From assembly GCF_038396635.1 (NCBI RefSeq), contig NZ_CP121687.1, forward strand, positions 1,364,001 through 1,428,000: DNA of 64,000 nucleotides, written 5' to 3'. The DNA comes from Defluviitalea saccharophila (GTDB taxonomy: Bacteria > Bacillota > Clostridia > Lachnospirales > Defluviitaleaceae). A program made the position numbers and the translations under genes. Each line of letters begins with the position of its first letter. Position 1 is the first letter of the stretch. The notes under the pieces are model-generated. The model saw only the letters and a list, made by a program, of their open reading frames with translations. It searched no databases and was not told the DNA's origin. This document shows, one piece after another, positions 28,307 through 37,104 of this stretch.

Positions 28307-28468
28307 ATAATCACTCCTACTGAACATTTTATTAAAAATATTTCCTTTCATCCTGCGTATTATTCACTTTTACGATATCAACTAAGATATAACTTTTTTG
28401 CTTTTTAAAACAAATATAAAAGGACAGTACTTATAATTCATACTATCCTTTGTATTCTTACTTTCATT

Positions 28469-28666
28469 TTAGTTCTGGTGAACTGTTCTCCCTGTTTCCG
28501 ATAAATCGTCTAAAGAAACAGTTCGTGAATGATGAGAACCAATAAATCTAACCACTGCTGTTTGATTTCTATCATTAATGTCTTCAATCCATACAGGTTC
28601 GTTTTGATATAATACTTCCAGTTGTTCCGGAGAATTTAATATTTCAGCTGCACGTTGAGGTTTCAT
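28469..28666 (-). CDS. sspH: H-type small acid-soluble spore protein
   Basis: A 65-residue protein with the SspH family layout: an N-terminal KPQRAAEILNSPEQLEVLY helix/strand, PVWIEDIND, and a C-terminal SRTVSLDDLSE close to the family tail. Homologues are made in the forespore and packed in spores. AGGAG precedes the ATG. Marks the organism as a spore former. Confidence 0.85.
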   Translation of the reverse strand: MKPQRAAEILNSPEQLEVLYQNEPVWIEDINDRNQTAVVRFIGSHHSRTVSLDDLSETGRTVHQN

Positions 28667-28737
28667 TTTGACACTCCTTCTTACGACTTTTTATTTTATT
28701 ATGATTGAAAATTTTAATTCTTATACATATTTGTTTA

Positions 28738-28766
28738 TTGACATGGATATTAAAACAGTATACAAT
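28738..28766 (+). promoter_or_regulatory. Sigma-A promoter of DAHP synthase gene
   Basis: TTGACA at 28738-28743 and TACAAT at 28761-28766 with a 17 bp spacer. No T-box or other leader element is seen before the gene. Confidence 0.75.
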
Positions 28767-28810
28767 GTTTGAAATTTATTATTTACATTATTGTAGAAAG
28801 GAGCTTGAAA

Positions 28811-29839
28811 ATGAGCTTTAAATACCTTAGAAAAATTCCCTCCACCGAAGAAATTATCAATGAAATTCCTTTCTCCAATGATTTAGCTTTGATTAAACAA
28901 AAAAGAGATGAGCAAATTAAAGCTGTAATAGAGAAAAAATCAGATCAGTTTCTTCTAATCATCGGTCCCTGTTCAGCCCATGATGAAGATGCGGTCTGCG
29001 ATTATATCAGTCGGCTTGCCAAGGTACAGGAAAAAGTAAAGGAAAAAATAATTATTATCCCCAGGATATACACGAACAAGCCCAGAACAACAGGAGAAGG
29101 CTATAAAGGAATGCTTCATCAGCCTGATCCGACAGAAAAGCCAAATATTTTGGAAGGTTTAAAAGCAATTAGAAGAATGCATATTCGTGCCATCAGCGAA
29201 TCCCATCTTACACCTGCGGATGAAATGTTATATCCTGAAAATTATACGTATCTTGAAGATGTATTAAGCTATGTTGCTATAGGCGCTCGTTCCGTAGAAG
29301 ATCAACAGCATCGTTTAACCGTCAGTGGCATGAATGTTCCTGTGGGAATGAAGAATCCAACCAGCGGAGATATTTCCGTGATGCTCAATTCTATTCAAGC
29401 CGCTCAGCATGGTCATACATTTCTTTATCAGGGATGGGAAGTAAAAACCACTGGAAATCCTCTTGCCCATGCTATTTTAAGAGGTGCTGTCAACCATTAT
29501 GGTACAAATATTCCTAACTATCACTATGAGGATATGATGAACTTAGCAAACGAATATGAAGAACGGGGCTTACTCAATCCGACTATTATCGTAGATACTA
29601 ATCATGCAAATTCCATGAAAAAATATAAAGAACAGCCTCGTATTGTAAAAGAAATATTGTACAGCCGAAAACACTCTACTACTTTAAAAGATATGGTAAG
29701 AGGACTGATGATTGAAAGCTATATCGTTGAGGGAAATCAAAGACCGGATGAAAAGGTTTATGGTAAATCTATAACAGACCCCTGTCTTGGATGGGAAGAT
29801 TCAGAACAACTGATTTATTATATTGCAGAAAATGTATAA
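28811..29839 (+). CDS. 3-deoxy-7-phosphoheptulonate synthase (type I)
   Basis: First enzyme of the shikimate pathway, joining PEP and erythrose 4-phosphate. It is the AroF/G/H type I form: LIIGPCSAHDEDA near residue 53, RIYTNKPRTTGEGYKG, GMKNPTSGD and DTNHANSMKKY carry substrate and metal ligands. At 342 residues it has no fused chorismate mutase. AAAGGAG precedes the ATG at 28811; longer in-frame starts lie before the ribosome-binding site. Monocistronic with a strong promoter and terminator. Confidence 0.95.
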   Translation: MSFKYLRKIPSTEEIINEIPFSNDLALIKQKRDEQIKAVIEKKSDQFLLIIGPCSAHDEDAVCDYISRLAKVQEKVKEKIIIIPRIYTNKPRTTGEGYKGMLHQPDPTEKPNILEGLKAIRRMHIRAISESHLTPADEMLYPENYTYLEDVLSYVAIGARSVEDQQHRLTVSGMNVPVGMKNPTSGDISVMLNSIQAAQHGHTFLYQGWEVKTTGNPLAHAILRGAVNHYGTNIPNYHYEDMMNLANEYEERGLLNPTIIVDTNHANSMKKYKEQPRIVKEILYSRKHSTTLKDMVRGLMIESYIVEGNQRPDEKVYGKSITDPCLGWEDSEQLIYYIAENV

Positions 29840-29842
29840 GAT

Positions 29843-29882
29843 AAAAAGCCAATACTATCTAAAAAGATGTATTGGCTTTTTC
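29843..29882 (+). terminator. Terminator after DAHP synthase
   Basis: AAAAAGCCAATAC / GTATTGGCTTTTT hairpin ending in a T-run. Also useful for the converging pspC-like gene. Confidence 0.85.
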
Positions 29883-29886
29883 TAAA

Positions 29887-30102
29887 TTAATTATGATTAC
29901 CGTTATAATAGTCTTCATAAGGTTCATCGGGGATGATTAAAGCACAAACGATATATGCTAAAACACCACTGCCACCGAATAAAACAAATAAAATCCATAA
30001 AAGACGTATTAAAGTTGAATCCATGTTAAAGTATTGAGCCAAGCCTCCGCATACCCCGCTAATTTTTCTGTCAGTTCTAGATTTATAAAGTTTCTTTTGC
30101 AT
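29887..30102 (-). CDS. PspC-domain membrane protein
   Basis: A 71-residue single-domain PspC protein: KLYKSRTDRKISGVCGGLAQYF followed by a membrane segment (LLWILFVLFGGSGVLAYIVCALI). Family members respond to envelope stress. The ATG at 30102 is chosen with GGGAG upstream. Confidence 0.88.
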   Translation of the reverse strand: MQKKLYKSRTDRKISGVCGGLAQYFNMDSTLIRLLWILFVLFGGSGVLAYIVCALIIPDEPYEDYYNGNHN

Positions 30103-30277
30103 ATTAAACACTCCCATTTTATATTTTATTATTTGACTAATTTATATAAATATACGTTTAAGACAAAATTAAGTTTATTGCTCCAATATATTTTTTATCC
30201 TTTTACTTTTTACTTTTTATTTTTTATCTTTTCATATATAATATGTTTTTAAAGACTATTTAGAAAGAGTAAAGGAC

Positions 30278-31639
30278 ATGAAAGCTATAAAAATTGACAA
30301 AAGATTTTACAAGACACTATTTTCACTGGCATTGCCTATTGCCATGCAAAACTTCATATCTTCTTCTTTAAATATGGTGGATACCCTTATGATTGGGAAA
30401 TTGGGTGAAGCACCTATTGCAGCAGTTGCCCAGGCGAATAAAATATTTTTCTTGTTTACCTTGATGCTTTTTGGAATCAATAGCGGAGGTTCCAGCTTTA
30501 CGGCTCAATTTTGGAGCAAGAAGGATGTAAAGGGCATCAGAAAAGTATTAGGAATATGCCTGATCTCAGGAGGAATTGCCGCCATTATATTTTCCATAGG
30601 CGCCATATTCTTTCCAAATCAATTAATGTTTATTTTTGCAAAAGACGCTGAGGTCATTGGACTGGGAAGCGACTATCTAAGAATTGTTGCCCTAAGCTAT
30701 TTAGTTACTGCTGTTACTTTTTCGTATTCTATTTTGCTGAGAAGTACAGGAGAAGCAGTTATTCCAATGGTCATCAGTATGATTTCCCTTGGAGTAAATA
30801 CTTTGTTAAACTGGATTTTTATCTTTGGGCATTTCAGTTTTAGTCCTATGGGCGTTAAAGGGGCCGCCATTGCTACAGTGATCGCCCGATTTATTGAAGG
30901 CGGATTATTTATATGGATTATATATAGCAAACAATCCTCCCTTGCGGCATCCCTTAAAGAAATGTTAGATCTCTCTTTTCAATTTGTTCAAAGATTTTAT
31001 AGAACGACCATCTTTGTTATCTTAAATGAATTTATTTGGGCATTGGGTACTACCATGTATTCCATAGCTTACGGGAGAATGGGCAAAGAAGCTGTCGTAT
31101 CCGTTAGTATATCCAGTAATGTAGAGCAAATCGCTATGGTGATTTTCTTTGGGTTAAGCAGCGCCTGTGCCGTAATGCTTGGAAATGAAATCGGTGCTGA
31201 AAATGAAGAAAGAGCCTTCGCCTATGCAAAACGATTTGCAGTGCTGGGGCCTGCCTTAGGGATTTTCATAGGAATATTCGTTATCCTAGTGGCACCGCTT
31301 ATTTTATCCATTTTCAATGTGTCGAGAGAAGTATATCTGGATTCTACGAAAATTATCACAATATTTGCCTGTTTCATTCCTTTTAAGGTATTTAACCTGT
31401 TTACGATTGTCGGAATCCTGCGCAGCGGCGGGGATACAACCTTTGGCTTTCTACTGGATGCCGGCGGAGTATGGCTTATAGGTGTTCCATTTGCCTTCAT
31501 TGGAGGATTGATATGGAAGCTGCCTATTTATTGGGTATTTGCACTGGTATGTTCTGAAGAATTGGTTAAAGCAGTCTTTGGTATTTATCGATTGTTCTCA
31601 AAAAAATGGATTCACAATTTAGTGAATCAGATGGAATAA
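30278..31639 (+). CDS. MATE-family multidrug/sodium antiporter
   Basis: Twelve-helix MatE transporter of 453 residues, with two homologous halves (LALPIAMQNFISSSLNMVDTLMIG near residue 15 and the second MatE repeat from about 230). It exports cationic compounds using Na+ or H+ gradients. AAAGG precedes the ATG. No regulator is adjacent and the substrate is unknown. Confidence 0.9.
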   Translation: MKAIKIDKRFYKTLFSLALPIAMQNFISSSLNMVDTLMIGKLGEAPIAAVAQANKIFFLFTLMLFGINSGGSSFTAQFWSKKDVKGIRKVLGICLISGGIAAIIFSIGAIFFPNQLMFIFAKDAEVIGLGSDYLRIVALSYLVTAVTFSYSILLRSTGEAVIPMVISMISLGVNTLLNWIFIFGHFSFSPMGVKGAAIATVIARFIEGGLFIWIIYSKQSSLAASLKEMLDLSFQFVQRFYRTTIFVILNEFIWALGTTMYSIAYGRMGKEAVVSVSISSNVEQIAMVIFFGLSSACAVMLGNEIGAENEERAFAYAKRFAVLGPALGIFIGIFVILVAPLILSIFNVSREVYLDSTKIITIFACFIPFKVFNLFTIVGILRSGGDTTFGFLLDAGGVWLIGVPFAFIGGLIWKLPIYWVFALVCSEELVKAVFGIYRLFSKKWIHNLVNQME

Positions 31640-31642
31640 ATA

Positions 31643-32455
31643 TTATTCTCTCCATTTTAAGAATCGCTTTTCTAAAATCATAACGCATTTATATAATAAT
31701 GCTGCAAGTACCCCTAGAATAACGATGCTTAACATTACCCAATCTAGTTTAAAAATTTGGCTTCCATAAATAATAAGATATCCCAAGCCTGCTTGAGCTA
31801 CTAAGAATTCTCCGACCATAACACCCACAAGGGATAATCCTACATTCACTTTTAATGCATTGATCATCGTAGGAACATTGGCAGGAAGCATTACTTTGGT
31901 TAATATATCTCTTTTGCTTCCTCCAAAGGTTTCTATCAATTTTATTTTATCCTGATCCACTTCTAAAAAGCCGTTTAATACCGTCAATGTGGTTACAACG
32001 ATGGACATTAATATGGCTGTAAAAAGTATAGACTTCATATTATTTCCCATCCAGACAATCAGAATAGGTGCCAATGCGGTTTTTGGAAGACTGTTAATAA
32101 TAACAAGATAAGGGTCTGCTACCTTTAATATAAAATGGTTCCACCACAGTAAAATGGCAATGGCAGTACCAAGAAAGGTGCTTAAAAGAAATCCTATGGC
32201 CGTTTCAGCCAAACTGATTCCCGTATGAACAAACAGGCTTCCGTCCAATATCATTTCCCAAGCGGTCGAAACTATCTTAGTGGGCTGACTAAAGATAAAC
32301 GGATCAATCCATCTAAGTCGTGCCGCTACTTCCCAAAAGAGAATCAAACTTAACAAAATAATAATTTGCGTAATTCTAATAGCAATCTCTGTCTTTTTTA
32401 CCTGGCAGAGATATTTTTGATGCTCATCTGAAATAAATTGTTTATTATTCTTCAT
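31643..32455 (-). CDS. ABC transporter permease (SsuC/TauC type)
   Basis: Six-helix permease of 270 residues from the nitrate/sulfonate/taurine class, with the EAA-like loop (IKLIETFGGSKRDILTKVMLPANVPTM near residue 175). It overlaps the 3' end of the ATPase gene by 11 bp, so the two are co-translated. A substrate-binding lipoprotein of the matching family is at 25081 on the other strand. Confidence 0.9.
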   Translation of the reverse strand: MKNNKQFISDEHQKYLCQVKKTEIAIRITQIIILLSLILFWEVAARLRWIDPFIFSQPTKIVSTAWEMILDGSLFVHTGISLAETAIGFLLSTFLGTAIAILLWWNHFILKVADPYLVIINSLPKTALAPILIVWMGNNMKSILFTAILMSIVVTTLTVLNGFLEVDQDKIKLIETFGGSKRDILTKVMLPANVPTMINALKVNVGLSLVGVMVGEFLVAQAGLGYLIIYGSQIFKLDWVMLSIVILGVLAALLYKCVMILEKRFLKWRE

Positions 32456-33215
32456 CGGACTTCAACTCCTTCCACAAGAGGTTAAAGTATTCTCTAAACT
32501 CAGGAGCCTCCCTGGATCTAAGAGGAGTCCTGTCTTCAACGGATAACTTAATATCATGGATTGCTTTAATTTTAGCCGGTCTTTGAGTTAATACAACTAC
32601 CTTATCCGCCATGCTGATGGCCTCTGAAATGTCGTGACTAACAAGAATCGCCGTTTTGTTTTCTTTTTTGATAATGCTTCCTATTTCATCTGCCACAGAT
32701 AATCTTGTTTGGTAGTCCAATGCTGAAAAAGGCTCGTCAAGAAGGAGAATATCCGGTTTTACTGCCAGGGTTCTGATTAAAGCTGCCCTTTGCCTCATCC
32801 CACCGGATAATTCGGAAGGAAAATGATTTTTAAATTCTCCTAATCCATAGATATCTAACAGGTGATTGGCATAAGCTTTATTTTCCTCAGTTAATTTATT
32901 TTGGATTTCAAGACCTAAATATACATTTCTAAGAATGGTACGCCATTCGAAGAGATGATCTTTTTGAAGCATATAGCCGACTTTTGAAGTAACTTCTTTT
33001 ACGTTTTTTCCAAAAACGAGGATTTCTCCTGAGGAGGGCTCAATAAGTCCTGCAATAAGAGAAAGGATCGTGGATTTCCCACATCCACTGGGACCTATAA
33101 TACTTATAAACTCGCCTTCATTGATAGAAAGGCTAAGATGATCCAATGCCTTTGTTTCTCCCGAAGGACTATGATAATTTTTTACAACTGATTTGAGCTC
33201 AACAATTTGTGACAT
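32445..33215 (-). CDS. ABC transporter ATPase (SsuB/TauB type)
   Basis: ATPase of 256 residues with Walker A GPSGCGKST near residue 38, signature LSGGMRQRAALIR near residue 130, Walker B LLLDEPFSALD and the H-loop SHDISEA. Drives the permease encoded immediately downstream. AAGGAGG precedes the ATG. Confidence 0.93.
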   Translation of the reverse strand: MSQIVELKSVVKNYHSPSGETKALDHLSLSINEGEFISIIGPSGCGKSTILSLIAGLIEPSSGEILVFGKNVKEVTSKVGYMLQKDHLFEWRTILRNVYLGLEIQNKLTEENKAYANHLLDIYGLGEFKNHFPSELSGGMRQRAALIRTLAVKPDILLLDEPFSALDYQTRLSVADEIGSIIKKENKTAILVSHDISEAISMADKVVVLTQRPAKIKAIHDIKLSVEDRTPLRSREAPEFREYFNLLWKELKSDEE

Positions 33216-33309
33216 CCAGTCGACCTCCTTAATTTAAGCCGTTTCAATAATTAATATATTAAAATAACCGAGGAAATGTGACAAATTTTGGATATTCCCT
33301 ATGTAATTA

Positions 33310-33362
33310 AAAAAGAGTTATTTCTATATACCAGTAAAGCATACAGAATAACTCTTTTTATA
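33310..33362. terminator. Terminator after the amidohydrolase gene
   Basis: Arms AAAGAGTTATT and AATAACTCTTT with a loop of about 25 bases, T-runs on both sides. Preceded at 33295 by a copy of the TATGTAATTAAAA piece seen at 27082. Confidence 0.7.
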
Positions 33363-33369
33363 AAAACTT

Positions 33370-34164
33370 TCATGACTGTAACCCTAATGCCTTTATTGCA
33401 TTCTTTCCTAAGATTCTATCTTTTTCTTCATCCCTTAAAGGAAGAGATTTGATAAATTCAACCTCTCTCCTCTGGTTTCCCCAAGGGGAATCCGTACCAA
33501 ATAATATCTTATCTGTTCCATGATTTTTAATCATATTTGTCATAAAAACTGAATCTAACGCATGGGAAGTATAAGATGTATCAAAATAAATATCTTCCCC
33601 TACAAGATACTTTTCTACTTCATTCCATAAATCGTATCCTCCCATATGGGCAGCAATAATCTCAGCACCCTTAAAGGTTCTCAGTACATTTCTTAACCCC
33701 TTAGGAGTACAGTGACAAGGTTCGGGAAGTCCAATATCGATTCCTGCATGAAACAGGGCTATCATATTGTTGCTGAATACTTCCTCATAGATTGGAAAAA
33801 GCTTAGGATCATCCACGAAAAATTCCTGATAATCCGGGTGAAATTTTATTCCCTTAATTCCACAGGAAGCCAGATATCTTATCTCCTTTTTCCAATCGGG
33901 ATATTCCGGATGAATTGTTCCAAAAGATAGAATTCTTTTATCTTGAATAGAAACTGCCCAGCGATTAATCACTTCAGTTTGTTTTGGCTTTGTTGCTATG
34001 GGTTGAATGATGCTGATATCTATATGGCTTTCGTCCATGGATCTTATCAAGTCCGAAACTGTCCCGTCAGTATATGCGGGAATTCCTCCCTTTTTCGTCA
34101 AAACAGCAATTGCTTTTTTAGCAATAGCATCATCAAAGCAATGGGTATGTATATCAATAATCAT
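33370..34164 (-). CDS. Amidohydrolase-family metal-dependent hydrolase
   Basis: TIM-barrel amidohydrolase-2 type enzyme of 264 residues. Metal-ligand motifs are DIHTHCF (residues 4-10), GIKFHPDYQEF near residue 125, the HAG and AAHMGG stretches near 160 and 190, and FGTDSPWG near residue 232. The substrate cannot be told; relatives include decarboxylases and lactonases. AAGGAG precedes the ATG. It stands alone upstream of the ABC ATPase gene, with a terminator between. Confidence 0.83.
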   Translation of the reverse strand: MIIDIHTHCFDDAIAKKAIAVLTKKGGIPAYTDGTVSDLIRSMDESHIDISIIQPIATKPKQTEVINRWAVSIQDKRILSFGTIHPEYPDWKKEIRYLASCGIKGIKFHPDYQEFFVDDPKLFPIYEEVFSNNMIALFHAGIDIGLPEPCHCTPKGLRNVLRTFKGAEIIAAHMGGYDLWNEVEKYLVGEDIYFDTSYTSHALDSVFMTNMIKNHGTDKILFGTDSPWGNQRREVEFIKSLPLRDEEKDRILGKNAIKALGLQS

Positions 34165-34249
34165 ATGTCTTATCTCCTTGCAAACTAAAAATTATATCAT
34201 CACATCTCTTTTATTGATATTGGTTCTATATACATGTTAAAGTACACGA

Positions 34250-34400
34250 TTCGTTCATGACTCACAGCATTTATTTTTCACATAACAAATGCACTTATAA
34301 AATTAATCTACCAAAAAGGAGATTTATTCACAAGTGCATACTCATTAATTATCTTTTTTCTACAAGACATAAGCCCTCCACGAGGGAGGGCTTTTGTTTG
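34250..34400 (+). ncRNA. Candidate small RNA with intrinsic terminator
   Basis: The plus strand of this gene-free stretch has a long imperfect stem (ATGCACTT...AAGTGCAT with inner AATCT...AGATT enclosing AAAAAGGAG) and then a strong terminator. No plus-strand protein gene precedes the terminator, so it would end an untranslated transcript. No clear promoter was found. Confidence 0.25.
34371..34400 (+). terminator. Intrinsic terminator facing ndoA
   Basis: Stem AAGCCCTCC / GGAGGGCTT with a short loop, followed on the plus strand by TTGTTTGTT. The T-run is on the plus strand only. Confidence 0.75.
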
Positions 34401-34409
34401 TTCTATGTA

Positions 34410-34760
34410 TTACAATCCGAAACTTATGGCTAAACCTTTATCCACTTTTTTCATAAGTTCTTTGTCCAGATGGCATATCTTTTCTTTTAGCCTTTTTTTA
34501 TCAATCGTTCTTATTTGTTCTAACAAAACTACAGAATCCTTTACCAACTCATAAGAGGCCGCGTCCACCTCAATATGAGTTGGTAATTTAGCCTTATTGA
34601 TCTGAGATGTAATGGCAGCACATATAACAGTAGGACTATATTTATTGCCTATATCGTTTTGTACAATGAGTACTGGTCGTACACCTCCTTGTTCTGATCC
34701 GACAACAGGGCTTAAGTCAGCATAAAATACATCTCCTCGTTTAACAACCACATCACTCAC
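34410..34760 (-). CDS. ndoA: NdoA/MazF endoribonuclease toxin
   Basis: mRNA interferase of 116 residues cutting single-stranded RNA, as EndoA/MazF does at UACAU in Bacillus. Family motifs are [29 protein letters not shown] at the N-terminus (conserved Arg near residue 25) and VICAAITSQ with the catalytic Thr/Ser region near residue 50. It overlaps the antitoxin gene by 8 bp. The alr-ndoAI-ndoA order matches Bacillus. Confidence 0.95.
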   Translation of the reverse strand: MSDVVVKRGDVFYADLSPVVGSEQGGVRPVLIVQNDIGNKYSPTVICAAITSQINKAKLPTHIEVDAASYELVKDSVVLLEQIRTIDKKRLKEKICHLDKELMKKVDKGLAISFGL

Positions 34761-34968
34761 ACTCCGCTATTTGTTCAAAAAACTGCTCAACCTCTCTTTC
34801 AGCTTCGAAACAGAATTCTGACAACTTTAAATTAATCTCAGCCATTTCCTGATATCCTCTAATCATATTGTCCCGTATCTGTTTCTTGGGATTGCGAGAT
34901 GTTTTTTCCACCCATTCATCCATATTAGAGGCATTTTTAATATTTAGAACCTTACTTTTCCTAGCCAC
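34753..34968 (-). CDS. ndoAI: NdoAI/MazE-type antitoxin (ribbon-helix-helix)
   Basis: A 71-residue antitoxin with a short N-terminal DNA-binding strand region and a C-terminal acidic helix ([23 protein letters not shown]) that would wrap the toxin. The start is GTG with GGGAG upstream. The overlap with ndoA implies coupled translation. The family assignment rests mainly on its place between alr and ndoA. Confidence 0.85.
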   Translation of the reverse strand: MARKSKVLNIKNASNMDEWVEKTSRNPKKQIRDNMIRGYQEMAEINLKLSEFCFEAEREVEQFFEQIAECE

Positions 34969-35088
34969 TGCAAATCACTCCCTAATCCAGAGTTTCTATT
35001 TTCACTCAATCGGAAGATCTTTATTTGCACTAAAAGACAAAATGCTATTGTCTATATTCAACTCATATTTTTACCAATGAAAGAGTTT

Positions 35089-36312
35089 TTATGCAAAATT
35101 TTCATCCCTGCAAAATATATTTTGTACATTGATATTTTCATCCAGCTCGTTCACATAGTTCATCTTCTTAATAATCTCTTCATGTTCCTTATAAACTCTA
35201 GGAATTCTCTTCCCTACCATACAGATAACTTCGTAATTGATTGTACCGATGTGATTTGCAATTTCTTCTGCTCCAATCGTTTTCTCGCCCTGTGTACCCA
35301 TTAAAACCACTTCATCCCCTACCCCTACATCAGGAATATCCGTTACATCCACCATAAATTGATCCATGCAAATATTCCCTATAATCGGGGCATATCGTCC
35401 TTTTATTAATACTCTTCCTTTAGACGACAACTGTCTTGAATATCCGTCTGCATAGCCTACTGGAATTGTTGCAACCTTAGTTTTTCTCCTGGTTATGAAT
35501 TTACGACTGTAACTTATCGGAACATTTTCTTCTACTTCTTTTATAAATACTACCTGGGACTTTAATGTCATCGCAGGTTTTAAGTGGACAATTTCTTTTT
35601 TTACTTCCTCAGAAGGATATAAGCCATATAAAATAATTCCGGGACGAATTAAATTCATATGCATATTTTTATAACTTATAAATCCAGCACTATTAGAGCA
35701 GTGTTTGATCGGAATGTAAATATCTTCTTTTTCCAGCTGGTTTATAAAGGAAGTAAAACGGCTAAACTGCAACTCTGTAAAAGAAGGATCTTTTTCATCT
35801 GCAGAAGAAAAATGAGTAAAAATCCCTTCAATTTGAAGATTAGGCAATCTGCTTATTTCTTTAATTAAACAAACCGAATCCTGATTAGGCTGTAACCCTA
35901 TTCTGCCCATTCCCGTATCAATTTTTATATGAATAGCAGCGGTTTTATTTTGTCTTACAGCCGCATCAGAAAGAGCTTTTGCCATGTCGTAGGAAAATAC
36001 CGTCTGAATAAAATCATAGAATACAATTTCTTCTGCCTGTTCCAGTGAGGTATATCCCAAAATGAGTATTGGCACGTCAATATTATTTTTTCTTAACTGC
36101 TTGCCCTCATCTAAAATAGCAACAGCCAGCCTTTGTACGCCGTTTTCTATAAGTACCCTGGATACCTCAAGCGCTCCATGACCGTAGGCATCTGCTTTTA
36201 CAACGGCCATAACCTTTGTATCCTCTGAAATTTGGTTCTTAATCTGCTGTATGTTATATGCAATCGCATCTAAGTTAATTTCTGCAATCACACGGTAGTA
36301 TTCTTGCGTCAT
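35089..36312 (-). CDS. alr: Alanine racemase
   Basis: PLP enzyme of 407 residues that makes D-alanine for peptidoglycan. The PLP lysine is in VVKADAYGHGA near residue 39, GMGRIGLQP lies near residue 136, and the catalytic Tyr region VGYADGYSR is near residue 265. About 20 extra C-terminal residues follow the usual end. AGGGAGG precedes the ATG. It stands between the gerS-like lipoprotein gene and ndoAI on the same strand. In spore formers it can also limit D-Ala signalling in germination. Confidence 0.96.
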   Translation of the reverse strand: MTQEYYRVIAEINLDAIAYNIQQIKNQISEDTKVMAVVKADAYGHGALEVSRVLIENGVQRLAVAILDEGKQLRKNNIDVPILILGYTSLEQAEEIVFYDFIQTVFSYDMAKALSDAAVRQNKTAAIHIKIDTGMGRIGLQPNQDSVCLIKEISRLPNLQIEGIFTHFSSADEKDPSFTELQFSRFTSFINQLEKEDIYIPIKHCSNSAGFISYKNMHMNLIRPGIILYGLYPSEEVKKEIVHLKPAMTLKSQVVFIKEVEENVPISYSRKFITRRKTKVATIPVGYADGYSRQLSSKGRVLIKGRYAPIIGNICMDQFMVDVTDIPDVGVGDEVVLMGTQGEKTIGAEEIANHIGTINYEVICMVGKRIPRVYKEHEEIIKKMNYVNELDENINVQNIFCRDENFA

Positions 36313-36336
36313 TTGTGTGCCTCCCTAAAAAACTCT

Positions 36337-36990
36337 TCACTCTTTCTTCTCTGATGGCTTCAGTTGAAAGATGGTATCATCTAAATTAACATTATACTTA
36401 AAGTCTCCATATTTAACAATAATTCTTTCTTTCCCTTCGGTGTCATATATTACCAACTGCGCCGGATTCAAAGTCTTGTTTGAAACCCATAATTTCTCTG
36501 TCGCAAGGTATTTCCCGCCTTCAGGTATAACTGCTTCTAATACTGTATATTCTTCATTATTATTATTAAAAACTTCTAATGTTACATCTTCGGATTGAAG
36601 ATAATTTTTTAAAAATGTTCCCAGAAAGATCTCATAGGTATTTTTGGATTCAGGTATTTCATTGACTGCTTCTCCAAGAATTCGGGGATTGTATTGCATC
36701 ACTTTCTTGCCATCGAATACAGTGACCAGTCCCTTTACCTGCTCTGGGGCAGTAATTTCAATCCTATATTCTCCGCTCATCTTATAATATTGTTTTGTCC
36801 TGTATGTATTTTTGCCTTTATTTGAAACATAGGTTAAATCCGCAATGCACGCATAACTTTCCATCGTCGTTAGTTTTTCCTGAATTTTTTCCATGGGTGA
36901 TTTTGATTTTTCTTTCGTTGAACAAGCAGAAAAAATAATGCAAATCACAATAAAGATGGATACAAAAAATACAGCACCCGATTTTTTCAC
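36337..36990 (-). CDS. GerS-like lipoprotein (LolA-type fold)
   Basis: Secreted lipoprotein of 217 residues with lipobox FSAC (Cys near residue 23). The mature domain looks LolA-like (YRTKQYYKMSGEYRIEI, VTVFDGKKVMQYNP, ATEKLWVSNKTLNPAQL). In Clostridioides difficile a protein of this type, GerS, supports cortex-lytic activity in germination and is co-transcribed with an alanine racemase gene. The same pairing here supports a GerS-like role. The start is GTG with GGGGG upstream. Confidence 0.72.
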   Translation of the reverse strand: MKKSGAVFFVSIFIVICIIFSACSTKEKSKSPMEKIQEKLTTMESYACIADLTYVSNKGKNTYRTKQYYKMSGEYRIEITAPEQVKGLVTVFDGKKVMQYNPRILGEAVNEIPESKNTYEIFLGTFLKNYLQSEDVTLEVFNNNNEEYTVLEAVIPEGGKYLATEKLWVSNKTLNPAQLVIYDTEGKERIIVKYGDFKYNVNLDDTIFQLKPSEKKE

Positions 36991-37104
36991 TAAATCCCCC
37001 CTAGATTGGATACAAAATGGCTTTTGGTATAACCCTATACCCCTTCTAGGAATATTATACTCTCCAAAAAACCGATATATGACGGAAACCTGGGCGCCTT
37101 ATCC

